A stretch of DNA of 55,659 nucleotides from Alphaproteobacteria bacterium (lineage in GTDB: Bacteria > Pseudomonadota > Alphaproteobacteria > Bin95): assembly GCA_026710105.1 (NCBI GenBank), contig JAPORR010000056.1, positions 1 to 55,659 of the forward strand. Reading direction: 5' to 3'. A program made the translations under genes and the position numbers. Under the pieces are notes generated by a model. That model saw only the letters and a list, made by a program, of their open reading frames with translations, ran no database searches and was not told the origin of the DNA. Positions 1 to 5,935 of the stretch are shown here, piece after piece (position 1 is the stretch's first letter; the number at the start of each line of letters is the position of its first letter).

Positions 1-192
1 GACGAACTCCCAGATATCGCCTGCGCAGCCGTCGCACATCGCGTCGAGCCAGCAGACTTCGTCCGGATGAGCGTTTGCCCATGCGTGGCTTGTGCGTCGC
101 CATACCTGGTCGCCCGGCTCGACAGGCGGCAGGAATAGCTCGCCCCGAGCGATCACGATGGTGTGCGGCACCTTTTCCGGCAGCTTCCTCAT
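1..192 (-). CDS. Hypothetical phage protein, 3' end cut by window edge
   Basis: A leftward frame opens at the ATG at 190-192 and is still open at base 1 (64 codons visible, beginning MRKLPEKVPHTIVIARGELF). Its ATG overlaps the TGA of the upstream gene (ATGA), the junction used throughout this operon, which is the main reason to accept it. The visible C-terminal part has clustered cysteines (CWLDAMCDGC), possibly metal-binding. I recognise no family. It is the last visible gene of the leftward early operon. Confidence 0.7.
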   Translation of the reverse strand, partial: MRKLPEKVPHTIVIARGELFLPPVEPGDQVWRRTSHAWANAHPDEVCWLDAMCDGCAGDIWEFV

Positions 193-461
193 TTCGGCTC
201 CGCCTTCTCAATCGCTCGCTCCGCCTTATTTATCGATTCCTGCACCCTTCGAGTTAGCCATCGGTTGTCGATAATCGCCTTGAGCGCCTCCAGCATGTCA
301 GGCGAGGCGGCGATAAGGCGCGCGTTCGCCTCACACTGCTCCGGCTCTGATTCGTAGAGCGCGCCGCAATCGGCAATGTCGCAGCCGTCCCGGTCGACGA
401 CCGCGCATTCGTCGGACAGTGAGACCCGCCACGGGCCGGGGGTAAACTTGGGCGTCCTCAT
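189..461 (-). CDS. Conserved small phage protein (TPGPW...ANARLIAASPDML type)
   Basis: 90 aa. It opens with TPGPWRV and carries ANARLIAASPDMLEALKAI, the signature of a small protein family very common in phages and prophages, of unknown role. A GGAGGTGGC ribosome site sits just upstream of the ATG. It overlaps the next gene by ATGA. About 98 bases separate it from the gene upstream. In that gap the stretch 474-491 nearly repeats a stretch at 5356-5373. Family identity is recognised; function is unknown. Confidence 0.85.
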   Translation of the reverse strand: MRTPKFTPGPWRVSLSDECAVVDRDGCDIADCGALYESEPEQCEANARLIAASPDMLEALKAIIDNRWLTRRVQESINKAERAIEKAEPK

Positions 462-559
462 ACTGCCACCTCCGTTGTAGTGCCGCTGTTTCCAGTCTCG
501 GCACGCGGCGCTCCGAGGCTTGGTGCCGGGGATGACTCCCGGTTACTGGATTGCTCTGT

Positions 560-751
560 CTACCGCCCCACCCTCATCGCCGGATGCCCCTCGCCATCGT
601 CCGCCGCGCCCGCGAAATGCACGAGGCGGGGCTGGTCGTGCGGCCGGGGCTCCCAGGGAATGACGCGCTCGCCCCGTGCTGCCTCCATCGCGGCGCGGTG
701 CTCGGCCAGGCGGTGGCGGGCGCGCTCGCGCCAGACTTGCGCGAAAGTCAC
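560..751 (-). CDS. Small hypothetical protein, GTG start
   Basis: 63 aa, rich in Arg, Glu and Ala in its first half (FAQVWRERARHRLAEHRAAM), probably one amphipathic helix. It starts with GTG at 751-749, which overlaps the TGA of the hexapeptide gene (GTGA). The coupling and the operon position support it; the sequence itself gives no family. It could be a DNA-binding or regulatory helix, but that is a guess. Confidence 0.6.
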   Translation of the reverse strand: MTFAQVWRERARHRLAEHRAAMEAARGERVIPWEPRPHDQPRLVHFAGAADDGEGHPAMRVGR

Positions 752-1233
752 GATTGAGCCTCTAGCCAGTCGAGCCCGGCTAGGTACTGGTCACCCGTCC
801 AGCGGCTGCCCTTGTACGCGTCGCCCCAGTGCTGACGAGCCTCCGCAATCGTGAATTGGCGGCATCCCGCGCGGATAATCCACTCGCCGCCCTTCTTCTT
901 CGCAGCATACGCCACATATCCACGAGGGTCGGTCACCGGGAGCACGCGCCAGCGTTTCGCTCTGACTCCGTCGATCTTCGCGTCGCCGAACACCCGCGCG
1001 TCGCCGAACACCCGCGCGTCGCCGGACACCCACGCGTCGCCGGACACCCGCGCGTCGCCGAACACCCGCGCGTCGCCTTCGATCAGTGCCGATTTATCGA
1101 CAGTGGCCGTATCCGCGACCCACCCGTCACCGTTCGGATGCTGGTGCGCAGGCACAGGACCAGCACCATCCTCGAAATCGAACGTGGTCTGCGTGGGTGC
1201 TGTTTCCGCGTCAACTTTCTTTGACTTGCTCAT
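748..1233 (-). CDS. Hexapeptide-repeat (left-handed beta-helix-like) phage protein
   Basis: 161 aa from MSKSKK, chosen because this ATG overlaps the stop of the ATPase gene (ATGA). Residues about 40-85 contain VADTATVDKSALIEGDARV followed by six-residue repeats of the form GDARVF/GDAWVS, seen in the DNA as an 18-bp repeat around 978-1076. Such repeats normally fold as a left-handed beta-helix. The C-terminal part (KRWRVLPVTDPRGYVAYA...EARQHWGD) is shared with other phage hexapeptide proteins that I know only as hypothetical. It lies in the early DNA-metabolism operon; no acyltransferase active site is evident, so a structural or scaffold role is as likely as an enzymatic one. Confidence 0.8.
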   Translation of the reverse strand: MSKSKKVDAETAPTQTTFDFEDGAGPVPAHQHPNGDGWVADTATVDKSALIEGDARVFGDARVSGDAWVSGDARVFGDARVFGDAKIDGVRAKRWRVLPVTDPRGYVAYAAKKKGGEWIIRAGCRQFTIAEARQHWGDAYKGSRWTGDQYLAGLDWLEAQS

Positions 1234-1994
1234 TGCGTCACCTCCAGCGGCCAGGCATCCGGCGTCCACGTCCTCCGCCCGTCCAGCCATGCAAACCGGC
1301 TCTTGGTCGGCGCGACCACCGTATCGACATCGAAAAACCACTGCCCATCGGCCGACGCCGTGACGCGCTGCCCATCGCCGCCGAGGTCGACAATCTGCGA
1401 TCCGCGCTCGATGAGCGCTACCACGTCCGCGGCCTCGATAAGCGCGGCCGTCTCGCTGCCCTGGCGGCGCTCCGTCTTGGCGAGCCCGCGCGGCACGTAC
1501 TCGCGGTAGCTCGGCCGGTCCGGCAAGTCCACCGTGCGTACGTCCACGTGTGCCGTCACCACGACGTTCATGCTGCGCTCTCGGGCGAGGAAACGGAGTG
1601 CAGGCACGAGCAGCGCCAATTCGTCTGCGACCACCTGGTAGGCCCGTCCGTAGCCACCACAGGCCGTTTCCATGCTGCCCCCGCCCTCGGTCAGGCGAGC
1701 GCGCTCGACGTGCTGGAGGGCCGTCCAGGAGTCCAGGACGTAGGAGCGAAACTCATGGCGCTGCCGGGCGAGCTCCCGGAGCTGGTTCAGCACGTCGCTC
1801 GCGGACTTTACGGCAGGCAGGGCGCGCGTCTCCGGCCCCAGGAGCTCGGAGCCGGATTCGAGGGTGGAGGCGACGCGGGGGCCGGGCCAAGTGCTGGCGC
1901 ACGTCGTCTTGCCGGAGCCCGGCGTGCCGAGCAAGACGGTGAGCGACCCCTGAATGGCGGGGACGGGCGCGAGTGATGTGAGGTCGAGGCTCAT
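1230..1994 (-). CDS. RecA-fold ATPase, Sak4-like single-strand annealing/recombination protein
   Basis: 254 aa. Walker A is GTPGSGKTT at residues 23-31 (Lys29). A Walker B-like YVLDS lies at about residue 85, and a sensor-like strand VVVTAHVD follows at about 145. This short RecA core with an N-terminal P-loop is the form of phage AAA_24/Sak4-like ATPases, which work with a phage SSB in recombination. The next gene upstream looks like such an SSB (ATGA overlap at 1991-1994), which supports the assignment. The alternative is another RecA-like NTPase of the same clade. Confidence 0.8.
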   Translation of the reverse strand: MSLDLTSLAPVPAIQGSLTVLLGTPGSGKTTCASTWPGPRVASTLESGSELLGPETRALPAVKSASDVLNQLRELARQRHEFRSYVLDSWTALQHVERARLTEGGGSMETACGGYGRAYQVVADELALLVPALRFLARERSMNVVVTAHVDVRTVDLPDRPSYREYVPRGLAKTERRQGSETAALIEAADVVALIERGSQIVDLGGDGQRVTASADGQWFFDVDTVVAPTKSRFAWLDGRRTWTPDAWPLEVTQ

Positions 1995-2707
1995 GGCCGG
2001 AGCTCCGTCGTGGCCCGGTAAGCGAACGGTATGGGGTCCGAGAAGTCATCGTGCTCCGTCGGCGGTCCGCCCCGACGCGCTCCGCTCGCGGCCGCGTAGG
2101 CATCCGCGCTCGACCCGCCGCCCTGAGGCTCCGTCACCCCGGGCCACCTCGGCTGTGTCGCACCCGGCTCGTTCGCCTCGGGCGGGTCAACCCATCCCTG
2201 TTCGCCTATGACCGCGTCAGGACGCTCGCCAGAGCCGTCAGGGCGCGCTGTGACGAGATTCTCCTTCGACGGGGCGCGGTACTGGGTGGGGCGCATGGTC
2301 GCGGCGTAGGTGCCGTTCGGCGGCTCCTCGACGAGATAGGCGTCCAAGTCGAAGCCGATGAGTCGGGGGAGGTCGCGCCCGGCGTTGAACGTCTTGCGCT
2401 CGTCCCACCCGCAGGCGTCGGCAATCGCGGCCTGCTCCTTGTCCCCGATGTGCTCCGAGAGGCGGGCCTTGCGCACGTCGTCTTCGGAGCGGCTGCGGGG
2501 CGGGACGACGAAGTTGATGTAGGTGCGGCAGGTCTGGTTGCCCATGTCGATGAGGGTTAGGGCCACCTTCCACCCCCGGCCACCACGCGCGTTGTCGTGG
2601 TGCTCGGCGTTGGCCAGGCGGCAGCGATACCACCCCTCCGGCATGACGGGGCAAGTCGTCCCTATCTTGTGCTCGGCGGCCAGCTTCTTCACTTGCAGGT
2701 CACGCAT
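1991..2707 (-). CDS. DUF669-type probable single-stranded DNA-binding protein
   Basis: 238 aa from MRDLQVKK. This start is six bases after GGGAGG; an in-frame ATG two codons earlier (2713) abuts that site too closely. The core (residues about 20-145: PEGWYRCRLANAEHHDNARG, then WKVALTLIDMGNQTCRTYI) follows the DUF669 pattern of phage SSB-like OB-fold proteins. A proline/glycine-rich linker leads to DDFSDPIPF close to the C-terminus, resembling the acidic tip of bacterial SSBs that recruits partners, here followed by ten more residues. It is coupled to the Sak4-like ATPase. The SSB role is inferred from fold pattern, tip and context. Confidence 0.75.
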   Translation of the reverse strand: MRDLQVKKLAAEHKIGTTCPVMPEGWYRCRLANAEHHDNARGGRGWKVALTLIDMGNQTCRTYINFVVPPRSRSEDDVRKARLSEHIGDKEQAAIADACGWDERKTFNAGRDLPRLIGFDLDAYLVEEPPNGTYAATMRPTQYRAPSKENLVTARPDGSGERPDAVIGEQGWVDPPEANEPGATQPRWPGVTEPQGGGSSADAYAAASGARRGGPPTEHDDFSDPIPFAYRATTELRP

Positions 2708-2930
2708 CTTCATCCTCCCATTCTTCGGTGAGCTCCTCGCCCAGCACCGCGGCCTCCTCGATGACCTCGCGGGCCAGGAGGGCACGGCGGCGCGTCAGGT
2801 CGCGGTCGCTCGGGGTGTGCTCGCGCTTCGGCGTGGCCGGGGTGCGCACGATGGTCCCGCCGGGACCGTGCCAGGACTCGGGGCTCGGGCGAAACCCCGT
2901 CGCCTGGCGGGCCATGTCGAGCGGGGTCAT
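2700..2930 (-). CDS. Small acidic-tailed hypothetical protein
   Basis: 76 aa from MTPLDMARQATGF, whose ATG overlaps the stop of the upstream gene (ATGA at 2927-2930). The middle is proline-rich. The C-terminal half is a charged helix ending in an acidic run (EELTEEWEDEDA). The ribosome site of the DUF669 gene lies inside its 3' end, so the two are translationally linked. No family recognised. Confidence 0.65.
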   Translation of the reverse strand: MTPLDMARQATGFRPSPESWHGPGGTIVRTPATPKREHTPSDRDLTRRRALLAREVIEEAAVLGEELTEEWEDEDA

Positions 2931-3205
2931 GGCTGGCTGTCTCGCACGAGGTACATCCCGCCCTTCCAGGCCTTCATCGGGCGAAACCCGTGCCGCATGT
3001 AGTCGTTGATGGCCTCCCACCAGTCTCCGCGCGACACCCCGCGCTCTGAATCCCAGTAGGTGTCGCCGCGCTCGTGCGAGACGATGACGAAGCGAAGGTC
3101 GTCGGGCGGCCCATTGTCGTCATCAACGATGATGGGCTTGCCGTCCTCGTCTTGCGCTATTCGCAGACTGGGCTTCCAGTCGCCCTTGTACGGTGTGCCC
3201 GTCAT
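2927..3205 (-). CDS. Hypothetical protein, paralogue of the next gene upstream
   Basis: 92 aa. The C-terminal 55 residues (VIVSHERGDTYWDSE, then WWEAINDYMRHGF, then MYLVRDSQP) align by eye with the gene at 3202-3471 (IVVKCVMGDAIYTDT, then WIERVNAYMGLGY, then AALVREIQL). The two lie in tandem with an ATGA overlap. Domain function is unknown; strands followed by a helix suggest a small alpha/beta fold. A tandem duplication followed by divergence is the simplest origin. Confidence 0.75.
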   Translation of the reverse strand: MTGTPYKGDWKPSLRIAQDEDGKPIIVDDDNGPPDDLRFVIVSHERGDTYWDSERGVSRGDWWEAINDYMRHGFRPMKAWKGGMYLVRDSQP

Positions 3206-3471
3206 AGCTGAATCTCCCGCACCAGCGCCGCCTCGCCATTGTTCATGTCGAGCGAGTGAAGGCGGTAGCCGAGGCCCATATAGGCGTTCACGCGCTCAAT
3301 CCACGAGCCCGAGATGTGGGTCTGCCCCGGATTCTCACCCACCGCCGTATCGGTGTAGATGGCGTCGCCCATGACGCACTTCACCACGATGAAGGGCGGA
3401 AGGCTGGCCTCGGCCTCCGCAGCCGCCTCCGCCTCCGTCGTCGCCGCCGGTCGTTCGTCTGTACCGCTCAT
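3202..3471 (-). CDS. Hypothetical protein, first of a tandem paralogous pair
   Basis: 89 aa from MSGTDERP; GGAGGACAGCGAC precedes this ATG. The N-terminus is Ala/Glu/Thr-rich low complexity (residues 7-23). The rest (FIVVKCVMGDAIYTDT...WIERVNAYMGLGYRLHSLD...AALVREIQL) is homologous to the downstream gene. It is first in the compact leftward run to the window edge, so the promoter should lie in 3472-3586, shared with the divergent RHH gene. Confidence 0.75.
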   Translation of the reverse strand: MSGTDERPAATTEAEAAAEAEASLPPFIVVKCVMGDAIYTDTAVGENPGQTHISGSWIERVNAYMGLGYRLHSLDMNNGEAALVREIQL

Positions 3472-3586
3472 GTCGCTGTCCTCCTGGTATTCGTGCTGGT
3501 GCATTCTGGTGCATGAAGCCGTCGTTTGACGACGTGATGCGACGATGGCACACTCATCAACACGAGTCAATACCGGATGATACGAA
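3472..3586. promoter_or_regulatory. Divergent intergenic region between leftward operon and RHH gene
   Basis: 115 bases between two divergent starts. Weak promoter-like pairs are present: leftward TTGACT at about 3569-3564, and rightward TTGACG at about 3527-3532 with CACACT 17 bases later. Short direct repeats (TGGTGCAT twice near 3500-3515; ACGAAA twice near 3582-3597) could be operators for the adjacent RHH protein. None of these is strong by itself; position is the main argument. Confidence 0.35.
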
Positions 3587-3766
3587 ATGACACGAAAGGA
3601 CGATGGGTTGCCGACGGTGCAGTTTCGTTGCCCCGCAAGCCTGTTCGAGCGTCTGCGCGAGGAGGCCGAGCGGGATGGGCGATACCTGAGTCAGCAGGTG
3701 GCTTGGATTGTGAGGCAGCACTTCGAGCGGCAGGACGCGCAGAAGAGGCGCGTAGGGAAGGGCTAG
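3587..3766 (+). CDS. Ribbon-helix-helix (Arc-like) DNA-binding protein, 59 aa
   Basis: 59 codons starting MTRKDDGLPTVQFRCPASLF. The layout is an RHH protein: a short strand (TVQFRCP) that would pair with its twin and enter the DNA major groove, then helix ASLFERLREEAERDG, a turn, and helix SQQVAWIVRQHFER, with a basic tail. It is the only rightward gene in the first 5.7 kb and stands divergent from the early operon, the usual place for an autoregulatory repressor of that operon. Fold is confident; the operator is unknown. Confidence 0.8.
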   Translation: MTRKDDGLPTVQFRCPASLFERLREEAERDGRYLSQQVAWIVRQHFERQDAQKRRVGKG

Positions 3767-3805
3767 ACGGGCGGGCGTGCTTCCACGTGGAACACGTGCG
3801 GGGCG

Positions 3806-3985
3806 TCAGTCGCCGCCCTGCGCTCGCCGCCGTCGCCGCGCCCGCTTCTCGGCGGCTGCGGCTATCTTCGCGTCCTGGACATCCTGCGGCACCTTGCGCC
3901 GCAGTGGCCTCCTGCTCTCGCAGTAGGCGATGAACGCCCCTGCCAAGAGGGGCGTGAGGATATGGCTTCTCCTGGGGTGATTCAC
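3806..3985 (-). CDS. Small single-pass membrane protein with basic tail, GTG start
   Basis: 59 aa. Its GTG at 3985-3983 overlaps the TGA of the upstream gene (GTGA). The N-terminus is VNHPRRSHILTPLLAGAFIA, a short hydrophobic helix after a basic patch. The rest is strongly charged and ends in a run of arginines (AEKRARRRRRAQGGD). The form suits an inner-membrane peptide with a cytoplasmic basic tail. A holin-like or membrane-anchoring role is possible but unsupported. It and the RHH gene converge, 39 bases apart. Confidence 0.6.
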   Translation of the reverse strand: MNHPRRSHILTPLLAGAFIAYCESRRPLRRKVPQDVQDAKIAAAAEKRARRRRRAQGGD

Positions 3986-4221
3986 GCCGTGTCGTCCTCT
4001 TTCTCCCGCGCCGCCAGCATGGCGTCGGCAATCTTGTAAGCGGCGTCGGCTATGTGTTCAATGTCCCCGACCCTAAGCTCTCCTATTGGCATGGAAACGC
4101 CCGCAAGCGCCATGCCCGCAAACCACTCGCGCTTGGTAAGCCCTGGCACATCAGTATCTTGCCATTCACTGGTGAAGCGGTACGGAAACGCCGAACCGCC
4201 GTCTTTCGATTTCGTGCTCAT
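3982..4221 (-). CDS. Conserved small phage protein (DGGSAFP...GLTKREWFAG family)
   Basis: 79 aa from MSTKSKDGG; AGGAGG lies 7 bases before this ATG, so the in-frame extension into the repeats upstream is rejected. The motifs DGGSAFP, GLTKREWFAGMALAG and AYKIADAML mark a small protein family found in very many phages, of unknown role. Its upstream region holds three tandem copies of a 12-bp unit, possibly regulatory. Confidence 0.85.
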   Translation of the reverse strand: MSTKSKDGGSAFPYRFTSEWQDTDVPGLTKREWFAGMALAGVSMPIGELRVGDIEHIADAAYKIADAMLAAREKEDDTA

Positions 4222-4232
4222 GCTCGCCTCCT

Positions 4233-4268
4233 GATGTATCAATCGATGTATCAATCGATGTATCAATA
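4233..4268. repeat. 12-bp tandem repeat (GATGTATCAATC x3) upstream of a leftward gene
   Basis: Units start at 4233, 4245 and 4257; the third differs at its last base. A related TTATCAAT follows at about 4270-4277, and an inverted ATTGATAG occurs at about 4287-4294. The array abuts the ribosome site of the gene starting at 4221, so it would lie in or beside its promoter. It is AT-rich in a GC-rich genome. An operator array or repeated -35/-10-like boxes (TTGATA) are the likely readings. Confidence 0.8.
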
Positions 4269-4306
4269 TTTATCAATGCGAAGGAAATTGATAGAGTGAC
4301 AGATTC

Positions 4307-4798
4307 TCAATCTTTGCCGTCGTTAGGCAACGGCGGTGGCCACCCACCCCTCCTCCATGCCACCTTGCCATCATTGTAAATCCGCACTGCATACTCACAA
4401 GGTATCACCTCACCGAACTTGTAAATGACCATCACCGATGAAGGGCAATAGCCTTGCGTCGGCATAGGGACTCTCTTGCAGTCACGAGTCACCATATACC
4501 CTCGGCCATCCCAGTGGAAAAACGCCCCCATAGGCCACGGCCTCATGCCATCGTATGGCTGGAACTCCAAGCAAACGCCCGGCTTCTCGTCTTCGTCGGA
4601 CTCATTGTACGTAGGGCCTATGATGTCGGATATCGCACTGGACACCGCAGCGAAAAGCAGCATCAAGGAATCCCCGACCTCCTGGTTAGGCTGACCAGGC
4701 CCCATGCTGGCGAGCGTATCCTTGAAGTTATCAAAGCGTTCAATCTGATATGTTGCATTGTCCACCACGTATTTGAAAGTGTCCAAAGGCATTCCCAT
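4307..4798 (-). CDS. Hypothetical protein in a lower-GC segment
   Basis: 163 aa starting MGMPLDTFKYVVDNATYQIE; GAGGAG precedes the ATG at suitable distance. The N-terminal half is helical (KDTLASMGPG, then SLMLLFAAVSSAISDIIG). The C-terminal half is strand-rich (GAFFHWDGRGYMVTRDCKRV). Codon use is more AT-rich than in the flanking genes, suggesting separate acquisition. It stands apart from the tightly overlapped genes (85 bases below, 36 above). No family recognised. Confidence 0.75.
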   Translation of the reverse strand: MGMPLDTFKYVVDNATYQIERFDNFKDTLASMGPGQPNQEVGDSLMLLFAAVSSAISDIIGPTYNESDEDEKPGVCLEFQPYDGMRPWPMGAFFHWDGRGYMVTRDCKRVPMPTQGYCPSSVMVIYKFGEVIPCEYAVRIYNDGKVAWRRGGWPPPLPNDGKD

Positions 4799-4834
4799 TT
4801 CATTTCTCCTCGATGCGTTAACCGGGGTCCAGCG

Positions 4835-5341
4835 TCAACCCGCCTCCTCCATCTTCGCCTTCACCGCCCGAAACTTCGCGGTGACCAGTTGGGCAGCGAG
4901 CTTCTCCACCTCGGCCTTGACATAGGGAATGTCCCGATATTCCCCTTCACAGTGCCCCAGGAACAAGCCCGTCGGCCCCTTGTCGAGGTAGTGCGCGCAG
5001 TCAAAGCCGAGCCACCAGACGCGGTCAGGCTCACCCGACCCCGGCGCATGGCAGACGCCTTTCGCTTCGTCGTTTGAAGCCTGGCAGAAGCCCGAGAAGG
5101 TCAAGCCGCCATGCACATCGATGCCATCAATAAGGACATCGGAATCATCATCCACGCGAAAGTACGGGTGTCCTTCGGCGACGCCGACATAGCCACAGAG
5201 CGTCCCGGGGTGGTCGGCACGCAAGATAAGGCAAGGCAGCCCCGTCGCCTCGTCCGTCCACTGGATCTTGTCCGGCTCGTTCATCCACGGACCCTCGCCC
5301 CAGGTGGACTTGTCGAGGGTGTGGTACTCGCGTCGTTCCAT
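4835..5341 (-). CDS. Conserved phage hypothetical protein (EPDKIQWTDEATGLPCLI family)
   Basis: 168 aa. REYHTLDKSTWGEGPW, EPDKIQWTDEATGLPCLILR, HGGLTFSGFCQ and VWWLGFDCAHYLD are hallmarks of a protein family widespread in phages of GC-rich bacteria and often found in host genomes. Its function is not known to me. Conserved Cys, His and Trp residues give it the look of a compact enzyme or binding protein. The ATG is 14 bases upstream of a second in-gene start region and is preceded by AGAGGACGCAAGC. Confidence 0.85.
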   Translation of the reverse strand: MERREYHTLDKSTWGEGPWMNEPDKIQWTDEATGLPCLILRADHPGTLCGYVGVAEGHPYFRVDDDSDVLIDGIDVHGGLTFSGFCQASNDEAKGVCHAPGSGEPDRVWWLGFDCAHYLDKGPTGLFLGHCEGEYRDIPYVKAEVEKLAAQLVTAKFRAVKAKMEEAG

Positions 5342-5355
5342 GCTTGCGTCCTCTA

Positions 5356-5373
5356 GTTGTAATGCCGCTGTTT
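5356..5373. repeat. Second copy of an intergenic 18-bp near-repeat (first at 474-491)
   Basis: The two copies differ at one position (GTTGTA then G or A, then TGCCGCTGTTT). In both places the match resumes after a few bases with GGCACGCGG and CGCTCCG, and a leftward gene start follows shortly (461 and 5341). On the minus strand both can be read as ...KQRHYN. It may be a regulatory leader or the remnant of a duplicated gene end. Confidence 0.5.
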
Positions 5374-5455
5374 CACAAGAGCCGGCACGCGGTCACCCGC
5401 TCGCGGCGCTCCGGTGTGACGACCCCGAGACGGTACACAGGGTCCTTGTTCGGTG

Positions 5456-5662
5456 TCAGCGCTGCCCTCGCGCCAACCGGTGCCGCTCAAGCTCCCGCCC
5501 TTCCATCGCCTCGCTCACGCGATACCAGGGCTCCGGGTCGACAGTGCAGACCCAGGCGTCTCGGATGAGCGCAATCAGCACCCGGTCGAGGCGCCCGTGG
5601 TCGCGGCCGAACAAGCGTCGTGCGGCCTGCGCGGCGCGGGCGAGGTCGTCTAACGTCGTCAT
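5456..5662 (-). CDS. Small hypothetical helical protein
   Basis: 68 aa beginning MTTLDDLARAAQAARRLFG, almost entirely helical with one aromatic segment (WVCTVDPEPWYRVSEAM). The ribosome site AGGAG lies 7 bases before the ATG. It is the first leftward gene after the divergent promoter at 5690-5715. No family recognised. Confidence 0.75.
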   Translation of the reverse strand: MTTLDDLARAAQAARRLFGRDHGRLDRVLIALIRDAWVCTVDPEPWYRVSEAMEGRELERHRLARGQR

Positions 5663-5676
5663 GCTCGTCTCCTGTG

Positions 5677-5715
5677 TCTTGCGCTCGATGTGACCTGGAG
5701 CATATTATATGCGTC
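5677..5715. promoter_or_regulatory. Back-to-back promoter on a 13-bp palindrome
   Basis: The palindrome GCATATTATATGC (6+1+6) carries a -10 for both directions: TATAAT at 5709-5704 leftward and TATTAT at 5703-5708 rightward. Rightward, TTGCGC lies about 18 bases upstream of TATTAT. The leftward -35 is poor (CTGTTG-like region). It divides the leftward early operon from the rightward replication genes, so a dimeric repressor on the palindrome could silence both. The RHH-like gene starting at 5741 is an obvious candidate. Confidence 0.55.
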
Positions 5716-5740
5716 ACGGTTTCGCAACAGGTGATAATTA

Positions 5741-5935
5741 ATGCCGGAAGAAATGAAGGACCGATTCACCATCATCCTGACCGATGACGACAAGCGGCAC
5801 ATCTCGATCATCCGGGAGCGGATGGCGCAGGCGTACCTGCCGGGGGCATTCGAGCCGCGATTCCCGACGAGTGATGTGGTGCGGTATGCGCTGGCGAAGG
5901 CGGCGGAAGCGGCGGAAGGGCGCACCGACGCATGA
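5741..5935 (+). CDS. Probable ribbon-helix-helix regulator
   Basis: 64 aa. A short strand (DRFTIILTD) is followed by helix DDKRHISIIRERMAQAY, a loop, and helix TSDVVRYALAKAAEAAEG, the order of an RHH repressor. It starts 30 bases from the divergent palindromic promoter and overlaps the next gene (ATGA, 5932-5935). Autoregulation at that palindrome is inferred. The ribosome site is weak (AGGTGATAATTA). Confidence 0.7.
   Translation: MPEEMKDRFTIILTDDDKRHISIIRERMAQAYLPGAFEPRFPTSDVVRYALAKAAEAAEGRTDA

Noticed and set aside
748-1341. Longer N-terminus for the hexapeptide protein (start at 1341)
   Set aside because: The extension is antisense-like and overlaps the ATPase coding end; the ATG at 1233 overlaps the upstream stop as in the other genes of the operon.
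3577-3933. 118-codon plus-strand frame overlapping the RHH gene
   Set aside because: The 59-codon frame starting at 3587 gives a clear ribbon-helix-helix protein; the longer frame is the same DNA shifted and has chance composition.
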